From: Whitmania pigra
Taxonomy: Eukaryota; Annelida; Clitellata; Hirudinida; Haemopidae
NCBI GenBank assembly: GCA_021613335.1
Contig: JAJTWR010000251.1
Coordinates: forward strand, 3,778,501-3,842,500
Length of the DNA: 64,000 nt
Direction of reading: 5' to 3'
Part shown: positions 1 to 11,874 of the stretch, piece by piece
Layout: every line of letters begins with the position of its first letter
Numbering within the stretch: the stretch's first letter is position 1
Program-made: the position numbers and the translations under genes
The notes under the pieces: generated by a model
What the model saw: the letters and a program-made list of their open reading frames with translations, nothing else
What the model was told of the DNA's origin: nothing
The model's database searches: none

Positions 1-153
1 CCTGTTGCATCTGGTAAAAGAAATTCTGACTGACGTTTATTGTTGTTTGAATTTTGTTATTGCTAGGTTCGAATAACACACCTTAAACCTTCCATAAATA
101 CCAGTCATAGCACATTGCACGTGTCTACCTAGTAGTTACTAATTTTGAGAAAA

Positions 154-3100
154 ATGGTAAGTTCGATATAATCTAGCAACATTTGATTTATTCATAACAT
201 CAAACAAGTCCATCTTCAGAATTTTGGAGTCCATGCACTAATACTCACTGTTTGTGCTTACCAATCGAATTCGATTAAAGTTGAAGAAGGTAATATTTTT
301 ATTCATGTCATTAATTTATGTGCAATGACAAATTAATAAATCATTGAAAATTTTAGTAATAACCTGCAATTCCAAATTAACTGCTGTTAATTCGAATTGA
401 CATTGGATGGTGTCATTCATCTATAATTGCAGATTTAATAAACATGAAATGCTTATTATTCACATAATTTAAGAAACTTTTAGCTTTCATCAAAGCTTCT
501 TCTAAATTGTTCATTGTTGCGACGGTGTTGCGATTGATTCCACACATTTGCGAACCATTAACCCTTCAACCTCTGCATTTCATCAGCAATAAAAGCGCTG
601 TTAAATAATTTTTAAATAATTGCAGTAAAACCTCGATGGATCTACAACGACAGCAGAAACAACGGCTCAAAGTCATTACCGGACCACATCCAAATCGACT
701 TTCAGTTTGAAAGCGATAACGTGACCTTGAATCTAGTCAAGCAATCTTTGGGTTCAATCGATTCACCTTTGATGATAACCGGGTTAGAAGGTCAGAGGTC
801 AACTTGGAAACAATCCGAAGACAAAGTAACTGAAATATTGTTGTCGCTTCGAAATTCATATTTAATTCGAATCTAGTGATTTTAAATTAATTTTCATTGT
901 CAATGTTACTGCAGATTTATAAATTGGAGCCGTACATTTTGTTGTAAAATAAATTGTTATACAATCGAGCCCGGTTATGTCGCCTGTCTAGGGATTTGCC
1001 AAAAAGTTCTCTCCACAAAATGTTTTGAAGAAAATGTTTTTTATTGATCAGCCACCCTAGATGTCCTAGCTTGGCAGCAAGAATATCCGCCTTCTCCATT
1101 AGTTTGTTGCTCACGAATTTGTGAACCATTAAAGCACTGAATCGTCGACATTTTTTTGCTCTGCCACTGTTTGTTCTTGCTGAATCAAAGACAGACTTCT
1201 CATGCAATTGCTCTATCACGTCGACCTTCTTTTTCCATCCTGAAATGGTGTTTCTGGAATACCATGACTAAAGTCTGTCGGTTTTGTTCATTTTATTTTC
1301 TTTATTTGGTTTCACAATTTTTCTCTATTGACTGATTATCCAGTTTTCTCCTAAAAACATAAAGGAATCAACATAACAAATGAGAAAATCGATGAGATAA
1401 TGTTAATATAAAGGGGAATTTGGAGGTTCCACTTCAAAGACGTCGATTTAATATGGCTGGCGACTTAACCGAGGTCGAGATAAACGGGTTCCACTGTATT
1501 ATATGGACGTTGTTCTCTTTAACATGGTTTTCTGGTGAAATTAAATTTTCTAAACACTTAAAAATTTTATTAGAATGCATATGATATAATTTACCAAAGC
1601 TTTTGGCCACTTACAAAGATCCCTCAACTGATGCTTCTGCCACTGTGACCATCAGGAAAGTCAACGCATTGGAAGAAACATTGTATGTGAGTCCCAAGTA
1701 AATCGTTAAAATTGTTAGTGTTACGAAATTTTCAAGTTTATTATAACTTATAAAATGTGTATAAGATAATATATTAATTTACAAAACATATTACAACATG
1801 TATATAAGCAAATGAAAATTTTTGTTTTAAAACTCCAATCAGTCATAAGCCATTAGATTTTATGCAAATACACAATTATTCTGAACTAATTGTTTTAGTA
1901 ATTAAATTGTTTAATGTCACATCAGATCATTGCATTTACTCATGGCGACAAATTGATCTCTTTGGGACCAAGTGCCATCATGGAAGATGATCATTTTTTC
2001 AAAAATACGAAGGAGACTGTTGTTGAAGGAGGCAAGAACAGCATTAAGAACGACGACAACAACAACAAACTTCTCATCATCGATGGCATGGTTTACTCAC
2101 TCTATGAAATTCCAACAACAAAATCAAAGGAAGTGGATAAAGGTGAATCTAATAACAGATATATCAAAAAAATAATAAAATAAAATTATTATTGAAATAA
2201 TTATTCCAAACAACTTGTTAGTGGAGATGATGTTATTACAACAATAACAAACTGAATAGCAATTTTAATATCTATTACAAGTATGTCGTCTCAACTTGAA
2301 AATCTTGACTTATTACTAGGTATTAATATTATAGATAATTGCCTTTTGGTTGTAATGTTAATAAGTATTAATATTATTAATAATAATCAACATTTAATAA
2401 TACCGATTTGATTCAAATTTTAATTATCATTTACTAGTGCCTTAAATATTAATATATTCATGCATTTATTAGCGACATAAAAAGTATATCATAAATTTAT
2501 AATTTATAAGATTACATGTCAAAAGAAGAGAGACTTATGAAAAGATCAGGCCAATCACGGCCAAGTAAGAGGCTGTTGACAGTCGAAATATTCACCGTCA
2601 TCGATTCTTCAATATTTCAAAAGTGGGTTGATAAACTGTTTTGTATGGAAGAAATATTTAAATACCTAAAACAAACAGATATTTAAGAGACCACAAACGT
2701 TTTGTTAATGTTTCCAAGGTTCTTTCAACAAAGTAAAGCCACGTCTGAAAGCGAAAAGAGGGAAGATGCGAGGCGAACGATCAAATATATCTTCACACAT
2801 ATCATGCAAGGAGTACGTGCTTCATTAACATTTACAAATGTTGCAAATGGATTGGTATATACGCTATTCTAAAAGGGGGGTCCGAAAACTATTAAGTTAA
2901 GTGATAAGTTTACTGAGCAACTAATCGAACTGATTATTTCGATTTTTTCAGTAAACATGCATTTACATATAAACATATATTTTGTGTAATTTGTCGAATA
3001 TGAATGGCATTTTATTTTACAACATAAAATTTCTAAAAATGTAGGTGAAAGATAATTACGAGAGAATTGAAATGAATAATATTAAGCTCACCACCAAGTG

Positions 3101-6100
3101 GATTGGAACATTGATAGCAGAAGTAAGTGAAATTGTGGTAATTCAAATATAATAAGGATCTGTGATAACATTTGTAATCTTATATCCTAATAATATATCG
3201 ACATTTTAACTTATTAAGCAATTCAACTTTCTTATTTAAATTTCAGAATATCAGTGATGTGCCATTCATTCAGAAATCTTTGAGTGCCAGCGGTTCTATC
3301 GATGCTGATGCCATTTTAGACAACATGGAGAAATGGGTTTTAAGCAAAAGAAATATTCAAGATAACACAACTTTGCCAAATTTTGATTTTCTTGCTACAT
3401 TTACAAGGTTGATGTAATTATCATTTCTTTCCTTTATATTTCCTTTAAGTCCACATGACACCCCGTCATAACATCCCGGCGACAAAACAGCCCCGTCAAA
3501 ACAGCCCCGACAAAACAACCCCGTCAATATAGCCCGGTGACAAAATACCTCAGGACAAAACAGCCTGTCAATACGTCCCCGTCAGAATAGCCCGGTGACA
3601 AAATAGCAATTTACAATCCATTTTAAAAGTCTACCACTTACACCATATGAAATAAGCTTTTTCTTTAATCGATGGTGCGGTATCTTATCAAATGCCTTAG
3701 CAAAGTCTAAATACACAACATCTACTGCTTTCTCCTTGTCAACCCAGTCATACACTTCCTCAAAGAACTCCAATAGGTTTGTGAGGCATGATTTATTCCT
3801 GGTGAATATATGCCGACTCTCACCAATTACCTTATTTCCTTCAAAAAACTTTGACATGTTTCCTTGATCATTCTTTCCATTAACTTACATATTATAAAAG
3901 TTAGACCCACTGGACTGTAGTTTCCAGGTGAGTCATTATATCCTTTTTTTTTTATATATTGGAACAACTACTGCATCCGTCTGGTCCCTTGGTAATTCCC
4001 CAGAGTTGAAGGACTTCTTAAACAAATTTGCCAAAACCTCTCCAATTTCAGCCCTTGTCTCATAAAAAGGTTTTGCATGGATGATATCTACATCAGGACT
4101 CTTATCAACTTGTAGTTTTTCTAGCTGCTTAATCACCTCTTTAATGAATTCTGTCTCATCTAACTTAAGTTTTTCCCCTTCATCCTTCTTGCTGGCTCTG
4201 GTATGTTATCCATTATTTCTGTAGTGAATACTGAACTAAAATATTCGTTTAATAGACTTGCTGTTTTTCCAAAGACTCAACAGTTGCTCCCTTTTCATTT
4301 TTTAATGACCCAATTCTGTCCCTGACTTTTTGTTTGCAGCTAACATATCTGAGGAATCTTTTACCACAAACTTTACTTAAATGTCTCAAATTGAAAATCT
4401 TCCCTTATTACAGCTTTATGCAGTTCTTAACATAAAAACTTAAAAAACTCCTCCAGCTCCGTAATTCCTTTCGTCCCTCCCTGTCATTTCTTAGTAACTG
4501 ATATCAGTCAAGCATTAATTCATGGTTTTGGATACTTTTCTTAGTCCATGTCTCTGTAAAACCTATAAGATCAGGATTCTCTTCTCCAGCAGTTAGTTCA
4601 AGTTCTGCTCTCTTTTCTTTGCTCGCTATACTCCTTGCATTTGCATAAACACATTTTAATCCTTTGCTGGCTCTTTGTTCAGTATTTCGTGTCAGCATGG
4701 CCGAGCGGTCTAAGGCGCCCGACTCAAGGTTCTTCCTTGCTTTGCGACGCAGAGTATTCTGGTCCACTAATGTGGGCGTGTAGGTTAGCCGAATGGGTTG
4801 CATGCCTGCATACGGTGGTAATGGCAACAGTCGTAATGTGTCGTGTTCGAAACCCAGCCTGCACTGTCCCAGCGCTCTTGGGAAGGAGCGCTATATAAAT
4901 GTTTACAAAAAGCGCTTCTGACGCTATTCATATGGCGCTATATAAATAAAGTTACAATTATATAACATTGGAGTGTTTTCTCATTTTCGAAATTCTGATT
5001 TCGCCTTTTACACTGAATAACCATTTCCCCCGATGTATACTGCTTTTCTTTGTTTTTAGCTTCTAATACCAGTGCCCTAGTTTGTTCCCTTTCCTCTGAC
5101 GTCATATCATGAGTCACTGAAATGGAAATTATGCTTTTCATTAGCATTTTTCACTTTGAAAAGAGAATCCATTATTGAATTTTTAATGTCCTTTCTCTTA
5201 ATTCAATCAGCAATGGTCTTATCTTTATTCTTTTTTGCACAAGTATGAACATCTTTTTAATTTTTTCTCGCTTACAATTCACTCCACGCGTGTTGTTTAT
5301 TAAGTCCAAGACTACCTCTTTGTCCTTTTTTTTCATTTCCTATTCTGTGCTGCCAGTACTTTCGGCTAGTTTATGGATTATGAAATTGTTTCGCCTTTTT
5401 ATCTTGGAACTTTCTTCACCAGCTCTTATTTTTGTTTATTGTTTCTTGTACTTCTTTGACTGGGTCCTTAACTTCCACTATGCAATTTTTGATGTGGCTG
5501 GATACTACTTCTGACCATTTAGGTTTTAGGTTTTCTTCCACTTTCTTTGACAGCCCTGAAGGAATGGCTTTGACTTCTTGCTTGAGCTTTGTTATTTCTT
5601 TTTCTATTTCTACTACTTGTTTGCCTCCCATTTCCTTCAGTTCCATCTTGAGCTTTGAAACATCTTCTAGATTGGCTCTTTGCTCAACTACTGCAATTTC
5701 TCTAATTTCACTTATATTAGTCTTCATGTCTTCTACATGTCTAAAGCATAAATATTTTATAAATAACACTAATTAATTAGCATTATCGGTTTGTAATTAA
5801 TGTTTTAATCTTCCAGTCTTTCTTTTCTTTTCTTTTCAGTCGTTATTTAAAACTGCCAAAAAAGTATATATCCGGTCGGGCAAATATGAATAGCCTTTGC
5901 ACTTCCAAAAGTCGTAGTATTGTCAAATATGAAAAGTTCTTTGCCACCATAAAAACCACATCACACGAACTGGGACATAGGTAGGTTTAACGACTTTTTT
6001 GTTTCGTAAAATATTAAGTAATTTTTTTATAATGCTAATGGCGAACAATGCAGAAGCGAGTTAGTCATCATCGCAACTGTTAATATTAAAATAATATTAT

Positions 6101-8546
6101 TTTTCAAATCCTATCATCATTGAAAGCTTCAATGCTGTATTAAAATAATATTATTTTTCAAATCCTATCATCATTGAAAGCTTCAATGCTGTACACGATG
6201 GTGAGTTTAATAGTTGCAAACAAGAGGACAGGTTCATCATGTCATCGGGACCAAATGAAGGCCTCCATAATTCTTACCATTTTTCTAACTGCTCAGTTAC
6301 TGAAATAGAAGAGAAAATTTACCGTCTGGATAAGTGAGTAATGATTTAAAGCAAACAAGAAATATTTATAAATTTTGTTGACATTAAAAAATAAAAGCAA
6401 AGACCTTAACCCCATAACTTTAAGCGCATTTAATAGGTAATCTTCGACTGAGATGCCCAGCTAATAGGAAGCATGTGAATATTATTAATATAAAATAATT
6501 AATATGAATGCAAAAACAAAATAACATAAATTATTCAAGTTTGTGAATAAAATAACTCAAGTCAAAAAATGCATTCGTTATTGTTCAATGGAAGTTCTTC
6601 TATTTTGTCTGCAACAACCCGTTAGTTAGGCATTATAGTTGCAGCAAAAAGGAAGCTCCTTGACCATAGTTATGATATTTAAAACAATCCTTCATTAATC
6701 CCTACTCTGCCAATAACAAGTTATGGGCTGTTTTACCAAATATTCAATTTCATAGTGAATCTTTAAATCTGCTCTAAATTTAAACATGGTAAATGTGGTT
6801 TCAGGAGTTTGTTTCGAAAGAATTGTTTGGAGGATGGAGAACAAGTTATCCGTGAACAAGAAAACATCTTTACTCGTTTGTACCCGGGACAAATCTATGA
6901 TCCTGATGACCAATGCAGACTTATTAACGGTCCCAAATCCGTCTACCGTGGCGTAAAGACAACAAAATTTAATTTACTTTATTTTACTGACATTCCATCA
7001 TCTTGTTCTCTTATTTCGTGATTAACAAAGCTTTAATTATTATTGAAAACTTTACGTACCATCATTAACTAAAAAATTCATATTACTCATTTATCAAGTT
7101 GTATTATGGCATTATTATTATGATTATTATTATTATATCAAACCATAAAAAATATCTGTCAATTCAAATAAAAGGGCAATATCTACGGGCATGAACTGTG
7201 CCAGAATATCACATGCACCAGAGGCAGATCCTTTACAGCAATGGATGGAACCACCTGTTCAAATAGGGCTTGGTGTGTTCAGGGAAAATGTTTATCAGAT
7301 AACAATGCACCGAGAGCTCCAGGTAAGTTAAAGATTTAGAGTAAAAATGGTAAACTCAAGTTTTATCTATTAGTCTTAAAGAACAATCTAGTTATACGTA
7401 CATGACTATGTAAACTCAACGGGATTATTACGAATATAATGAATGGGGCAAGAGTTTTGTTGATGGCTATTCTAATGGAAACTTATTTTATCAGAACACT
7501 GCATCTATGGTGACTATAAGAAAAAAATAGAAATTGCATCTTCGTCCTACAAAATGTGCGAAGACATAGTCAAAGAAACGCCAGATCAGTGCCTTATAAA
7601 ATACAGCAATAACTGCTGCTTATCATGCTTATTCAACAAGACCAGAAATGGAGGTAAAGATTTATAAGCAATTACTGCAGTAATTGTATATCTATTGATA
7701 AACTGAAAAACATGAAAAAGCACAATCAGTAAAAGCAACACAAAAACGCTTAACTTCCATTTGTGTTCTATACTTACGGTTGAAACATTTTTACTATTTA
7801 GTGGAAATTTACAAATTATTACAATCAATTTGAAATTGACAATTTCTCATCAAAACAGTTTGTGAAGATGTCGCAGGTGAATGTCCAGACCTTCAAGCAA
7901 AGGATTGCTATTACGAATATTATGCTAGCGCCTGCTGCAAAACTTGTCGCGCTCTCGTTCAGAACCCGTCCGATGCCAACTGTCTCTATGGAGACAAAGG
8001 AGTTGGTTGCTCAGATTTAGTACCTGAAGTCTGCCATCTCTCCACTCGTTTCTGTTGCCAAACATGTGCTGCTTACAACAGCTCCTGTATCCATGGCGAC
8101 TTCGAAGGTATTTTGAAATACATCAGCGTATGGGGCAACAGAATGTTATTGAACTGCAAACAATTGGTTAAACATGATTCGTCTCTCTGCTACAATGATG
8201 ATCTTCAGAAATATTGCTGCGCTTCTTGCGGTAGTGTTAGAATGGTCGAAGGTAAGTGCAAGTATTTAATTATTTATTAATAAAATATTAAAAAATTTTT
8301 ATAATTTATTGGATAATATTTAAAATAATCTGACAAAATCAAATAACGAAATCCCCTTTTAATCCAGATCCATGCAAAGGTGATGTGAATAAGGTTACCT
8401 ATAAGTCAAAGAGCTTCACTTGCAGACAATTGGTGGATTATAATCCTCGCCTGTGTGATCATCCAATCACAAAAAGCAAATGCTGCGCTTCCTGCAGAAG
8501 CTTCAGCATCAAACCATTGGAGAGGAAACATGCCTCGTCAAATTAA
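154..8546 (+). CDS. ADAMTS-like secreted zinc metalloprotease with PLAC-like repeats
   Basis: I can join 16 exons in phase: 154-156, 220-289, 626-825, 1600-1686, 1926-2142, 2529-2622, 2719-2812, 3045-3122, 3247-3407, 5840-5980, 6181-6333, 6805-6952, 7175-7322, 7495-7653, 7859-8251 and 8368-8546, giving 774 residues. Exon 1 codes only the start Met; exon 2 adds a hydrophobic secretion signal (NFGVHALILTV). A propeptide follows, then a catalytic domain opening near VEIFTVIDSS. The zinc site reads HELGH (residues 377-381) plus NAVHD, that is HExxHxxNxxHD, with a Met-turn at FIMSS. Next are an ADAMTS-type segment (PGQIYDPDDQCRL) and a Cys-rich module (DGTTCSNRAWC). From about residue 532 come five modules ending CCxxC that resemble PLAC domains. 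I see no thrombospondin type 1 repeat (WSxWS). By family it should be an extracellular endopeptidase; the substrate is unknown. Family and catalytic motif are firm; individual splice sites are predicted. Confidence 0.86.
900..1498 (-). mobile_element. pogo/Tigger DNA transposon remnant
   Basis: The minus-strand reading at 917-1219 resembles the CENP-B type DNA-binding domain of pogo/Tigger transposases (ADILAAKLGHLGW, then ILWRELFGKSLD), and stops follow. The right end carries GGTTCCACTGTA, a typical Tigger terminus, and a second GGTTCCACTT lies near 1426. It sits in the intron between protease exons 3 and 4. The same terminal sequence recurs at about 38231-38320. Confidence 0.6.
3456..3605 (+). 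repeat. Solo arm of a hAT-like repeat family (CCCCGTCATAACA)
   Basis: About 150 bp made of short variants of GACAAAACAGCCCCG and AAAATAGCCCGGTGAC, starting at CACCCCGTCATAACA. The same units form both arms of the element at 41465-42324. Only one arm is present here and it abuts the truncated 3' end of the neighbouring LINE. Confidence 0.7.
3582..5769 (-). mobile_element. CR1/L2-like LINE, decayed and 3'-truncated
   Basis: On the minus strand, from 5' to 3': a Lys/Glu-rich coiled-coil stretch of ORF1 type (5769-5416), the start of an apurinic-type endonuclease domain (VYANARSIASK, then DLIGFTETW, about 4680-4540), reverse transcriptase block 1 (FKKSFNSGELP, then PIYKKK, 4136-3940), and the RT core around FAKAFDKIPHHRL (3857-3590). 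Frames are interrupted several times and the end of the RT is missing. The element lies antisense in the large intron of the metalloprotease and carries a SINE insertion. Confidence 0.82.
4691..4953 (+). mobile_element. tRNA-Leu-derived SINE
   Basis: The head GTCAGCATGGCCGAGCGGTC is a tRNA-Leu 5' half with an intact A box, followed by GACTCAAG like a Leu-CAA anticodon arm. A B-box match (GTGTTCGAAACCC) lies near 4844. The 3' tail contains GCGCTATATAAATG and ends GCGCTATATAAATAAAG. The tRNA fold is broken after the anticodon arm, so this is a retroposon and not a tRNA gene. It interrupts the endonuclease region of the antisense LINE and so is the younger insertion. Confidence 0.8.
6085..6192 (+). 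repeat. 54-bp tandem duplication across a splice acceptor
   Basis: Two near-identical 54-bp units at 6085-6138 and 6139-6192. Each contains the intron end TCATCATTGAAAG and the first 12 bases of exon 11 of the metalloprotease. Using the first acceptor (AG at 6125-6126) reaches an in-frame TAA within eight codons; using the second (AG at 6179-6180) completes the zinc motif and keeps the frame. Confidence 0.9.
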
Positions 8547-9787
8547 ATTATTTTTATTTAGTTAATATTAAATAATTTTCCATACCAATCGCTTTATAGG
8601 TCAAATAATTGACTAAAGAATAAAATATGATAACCAAAAATAAATTGTTGAACTCCTTCAACATCTACTTTAGATACTGAGTCATTCCACGTCGAATCAA
8701 CACGACATCTGACATCACCTTTTTGGAATTTGCTGAAACTTGGCACATTTGTTAACCTAGATGAATAAATTAAAAAGCTAAAATTTGAGATTTCTTGGTC
8801 GATCTGTGTCCGAAATATGGGTCGTTGAACTTTGGCCAAATGCCAACACCTCCGATGGTTGAGAAGCTGTAAGTTTAGTTCTCGAAAATTAATCTATATG
8901 TATAAAACAAGGATCTTGTATGTATGTATGTATGTATGTATGTATATATGGGGCCGTGAGAGGCGAAGCCATAACCGTTAAATTAACCTAAAATTCCACA
9001 AACAACTTTTAAAGCTTCAATAGGTTGATTCCTTATTGATATTCTCGCGCCTCCTGATTGACTGAATTAACACTAGAATGAGTGCACCTCTTGCCTTGCA
9101 TAACAACCTCATGAATATTAACAAGTATCAGTCGGCGCTAAAAAGAGACCAGCCTCTCTTGATAGGGCGAATATTAAATCTTAGGTAGACCTATAACAAT
9201 TCATTGGGAAGGACAATTTATGGCAGATTTAATAGATGACGAAAAGGTTGATAGAATAACAATTCTTGCTTCATCTTATTGCACTGTTACCTCATCACAC
9301 CTCTTCGTGTCTGAACTTACCATCAGCACACAGCAGGCCATTTGCGATGCCATCACTAGAACAACAGATGACTGAGAGAGTTAAGATGTTCAGCTGTCAA
9401 CTCTAAAATATTAATAAATTAATTGTTCTTTATTAAATTTGAACTCTAAAGACCGTTTTGTCAAATATGTATATGAAAGTTTTTAATTAAAAATTTAGTT
9501 TTTTCAAGTTTTTTCTTATTTTTTTTTAAAGTTATTTACTTTTTAAAAGAATTGCATTGAAAATTTTTTATGAAACTAATAAATTAAAAAATTACTTAAA
9601 AAATTAATTAAAAAAATAAATACCGGTCCTTATAATTTTCAGAATCTTTTCGCAGAAGCTCAAATTAGCACAGTGGGTATTTATCAATCTATGCAATTGA
9701 TAAGTTTCTGACTTTATTCAAAGCTATAGTTTGGTTTCAAAAGAGGGATTTGTGTTCAGAGTTATAAAATAATTCAAAACATAGAAA
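8547..9787. repeat. Intergenic: dispersed repeat and TATG microsatellite
   Basis: No host gene is seen. A minus-strand reading at 8839-8600 (LTNVPSFSKFQKGDVRCRVD, then STWND) looks like decayed repeat coding sequence, but I cannot name the family. At about 8917-8948 there is a (TATG)n microsatellite of seven to eight units. The rest is AT-rich; 9470-9620 is almost pure A/T. Confidence 0.5.
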
Positions 9788-11107
9788 ATGGCAAACGTAA
9801 CATCTGAAAGCAGTTGGCAGAGGTTAGCCGAAATGACTTTTTCATATGGCGGTCTCAACGAATTCAAAATTTCTTTTACTAGGTCCAACATTGAAGACAG
9901 TCAATTGCCTGATAAGGATTCGTCAAAAGCTTCAGCTATTGAACCTGAAGATTTCTTGCCATTGTCTGATCCAACAAAATTCCAATCCGCCAACTTACTT
10001 GAAAACATGGGCTTCAAATTCGAAGACGTCGATAAGAAAAAGAGGATTTCTAAATTAAACCTCATTATTAACAAGAAGCATGGAGAATTGCTGAATATGA
10101 AAATTAAACGCAAGCAATTCAGCGAATTTTCAAAGGAAAACAAAAAGTATTGGCATGCGAGGCACATGCTGTTCTCGAAATTCGATTGTGGGGTGAAGCT
10201 CGACCAAGAAAGTTGGTTCTCAGTTACCCCAGAATTACTGGCGAGGCACATTGCCACAAGACTGAAGTGTCGCACGGTTATTGATGCTTTCTGCGGAGCC
10301 GGGGGAAACGCTATCCAGTTTGCCATGGTTTGCGACAAAGTCATAGCCATCGACATCGATCCTAAAAAAATACAAATGGCCAGACACAATGCCAGTCTCT
10401 ACGGAGTGGAGCACAAAATTGTCTTCATTAACAAAGACTTCCTGAAATTCGTGCCTGACAGTAGGTCCAGAGCGGATGTCGTCTTTCTTAGTCCTCCTTG
10501 GGGTGGTCCGTCTTATAGAAACAAGGATACATTCAATTTGAAGGCCATAACTCCAGACATTGATAAGATCATGGAGAAGACCAGATCGATGACCGACAAC
10601 ATAGCGGTCTACCTTCCTCGCAACACTGTCGTCGAAGAATTAGTCAAGTATGCAGGAGGAAATCCTTTTGAAGTCGAACAGAACGTAATGAGTGGTCGAC
10701 TAAAAACCTTGACGGCTTACTATGGAAATCTGGTCAATAACAGAACTGACTTAATTTCAGCTCCAAGTGTGACTAGCAACACACGAGAAAGTGTCGAGCG
10801 TTCATGGAGGATTCCACGCGATATGGATGTTCAAAGAAATGCGATTTCAAGATGGGAAGTTGAAAAGAGTATCGATGAAAAGCTGGCAGTGAGACCAATG
10901 GCTTTCAAGAACTTCAACAACCGTGCTGGAAACCGATGTTACGATTCTGTCAAGCACATGAAGTTAGAAGGGTGGCAAGGACCCAAATGCCACGAATACT
11001 CCAGGTTGAACGAAGAAAGTACACTTGAGGAAAAGTTGGCAGCTTCTCCGAGGCAATACAAGAATTTCATGAAGAAGCACAATGTGAGAGCCATCCAAGT
11101 TTTTTGA
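9788..11107 (+). CDS. TGS1: Trimethylguanosine synthase
   Basis: A single-exon gene of 439 residues. TGS1 transfers methyl groups from SAM to the N2 of m7G caps on snRNAs and snoRNAs, in the nucleus and Cajal bodies. The catalytic domain (about 115-320) shows KYWHARHMLFSKFDCGVKLD, SWFSVTPELLARHIA, the SAM-binding block DAFCGAGGNAIQFA, the acidic end of strand 2 (AIDIDP) and the catalytic SPPWGG motif with its cap-stacking Trp. It ends with LPRN and LKTLTAYYGN, as in animal orthologues. The long vertebrate N-terminal extension is absent. A tail of about 110 residues contains two similar motifs, SIDEKLAVRPMAFKNF and TLEEKLAASPRQYKNF. The intact frame and full motif set indicate a working enzyme; the lack of introns contrasts with its neighbours. 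Confidence 0.95.
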   Translation: MANVTSESSWQRLAEMTFSYGGLNEFKISFTRSNIEDSQLPDKDSSKASAIEPEDFLPLSDPTKFQSANLLENMGFKFEDVDKKKRISKLNLIINKKHGELLNMKIKRKQFSEFSKENKKYWHARHMLFSKFDCGVKLDQESWFSVTPELLARHIATRLKCRTVIDAFCGAGGNAIQFAMVCDKVIAIDIDPKKIQMARHNASLYGVEHKIVFINKDFLKFVPDSRSRADVVFLSPPWGGPSYRNKDTFNLKAITPDIDKIMEKTRSMTDNIAVYLPRNTVVEELVKYAGGNPFEVEQNVMSGRLKTLTAYYGNLVNNRTDLISAPSVTSNTRESVERSWRIPRDMDVQRNAISRWEVEKSIDEKLAVRPMAFKNFNNRAGNRCYDSVKHMKLEGWQGPKCHEYSRLNEESTLEEKLAASPRQYKNFMKKHNVRAIQVF

Positions 11108-11874
11108 TAACTTCTAAATTTTTAATAAATCATTTCCTAATAAAACGAATCAAGTTTTTCAAAAGTTGTTCAATGCAAAAACATTTCGACTTAAGCCACA
11201 TTTTTTAATTAAACGTCATTTGGAGTATTATTATTATTATGCTATTAAATATTTTCTAAGTAAACAAAAATATAGCCATTTCACCCTATCAAAGTCATGT
11301 GTTTAAAAAATATAGAGCCTATCTATTGAGTATGATATATGTGAGCCTATTATGAGTATTTTAGAAACTTTTTGGATGCAATATAATTATATTTTAATCA
11401 ATGGAATTGTAATATGGCAAAGTTCAAATGAAATCAAAGTCACAGCCAATATTTACGCCAGACTTTCTGTTTTCAATTCATCAAACATGATAATTTATTT
11501 TAAAATCCAGCCAACGAAGATAAACAAAATAAAAATAAAACGTATTTTATCAATCACATCTTTTTTTCTGAACTGAATTCGTTTACTCATTTTCAAAACT
11601 CTAAACGAAGGACCATAAATCACACAAACAAAAATCACAAATTCAGAGTGTCCCAAGGGAATTTAATTCCCGTCTAGGGGTTAACCTGTTACAAAGTGCT
11701 AAAATTACGGATAGAACAGGGATATGCAACATTTTCCATCGTTTGACCACATTTGAACTTTGTAACAACAATAAGGGCCGGTTACCATAAGAAAATGGAC
11801 TCTTATGAAAAGTTAAGTTACTTAAGTACATTCACTAATATTGTGAATACATTTGAAACTAAAAACATGATATA
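11108..11874. other. Intergenic, nothing recognised
   Basis: AATAAA-type polyadenylation signals follow TGS1 near 11122. The remainder is AT-rich and I see no coding exon or named repeat before the Tc1 element. Confidence 0.6.

Noticed and set aside
3456..3605. Regularly spaced GC-rich repeats considered as a CRISPR-like array
   Set aside because: Units vary in length and sequence, have no constant repeat/spacer plan, and match transposon arms elsewhere in a eukaryotic genome.
4691..4780. Possible genuine tRNA-Leu (CAA) gene with intron
   Set aside because: A and B boxes are about 150 bp apart, the 3' half of the tRNA is not foldable, and a SINE-type tail follows; it also interrupts a LINE.
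5245..5776. Plus-strand open frames of 89 and 114 codons
   Set aside because: They are antisense shadows of the LINE ORF1 coiled coil on the minus strand.
8594..8839. 81-codon minus-strand frame after the metalloprotease
   Set aside because: Looks like decayed dispersed-repeat coding sequence with no start context; not annotated as a gene.
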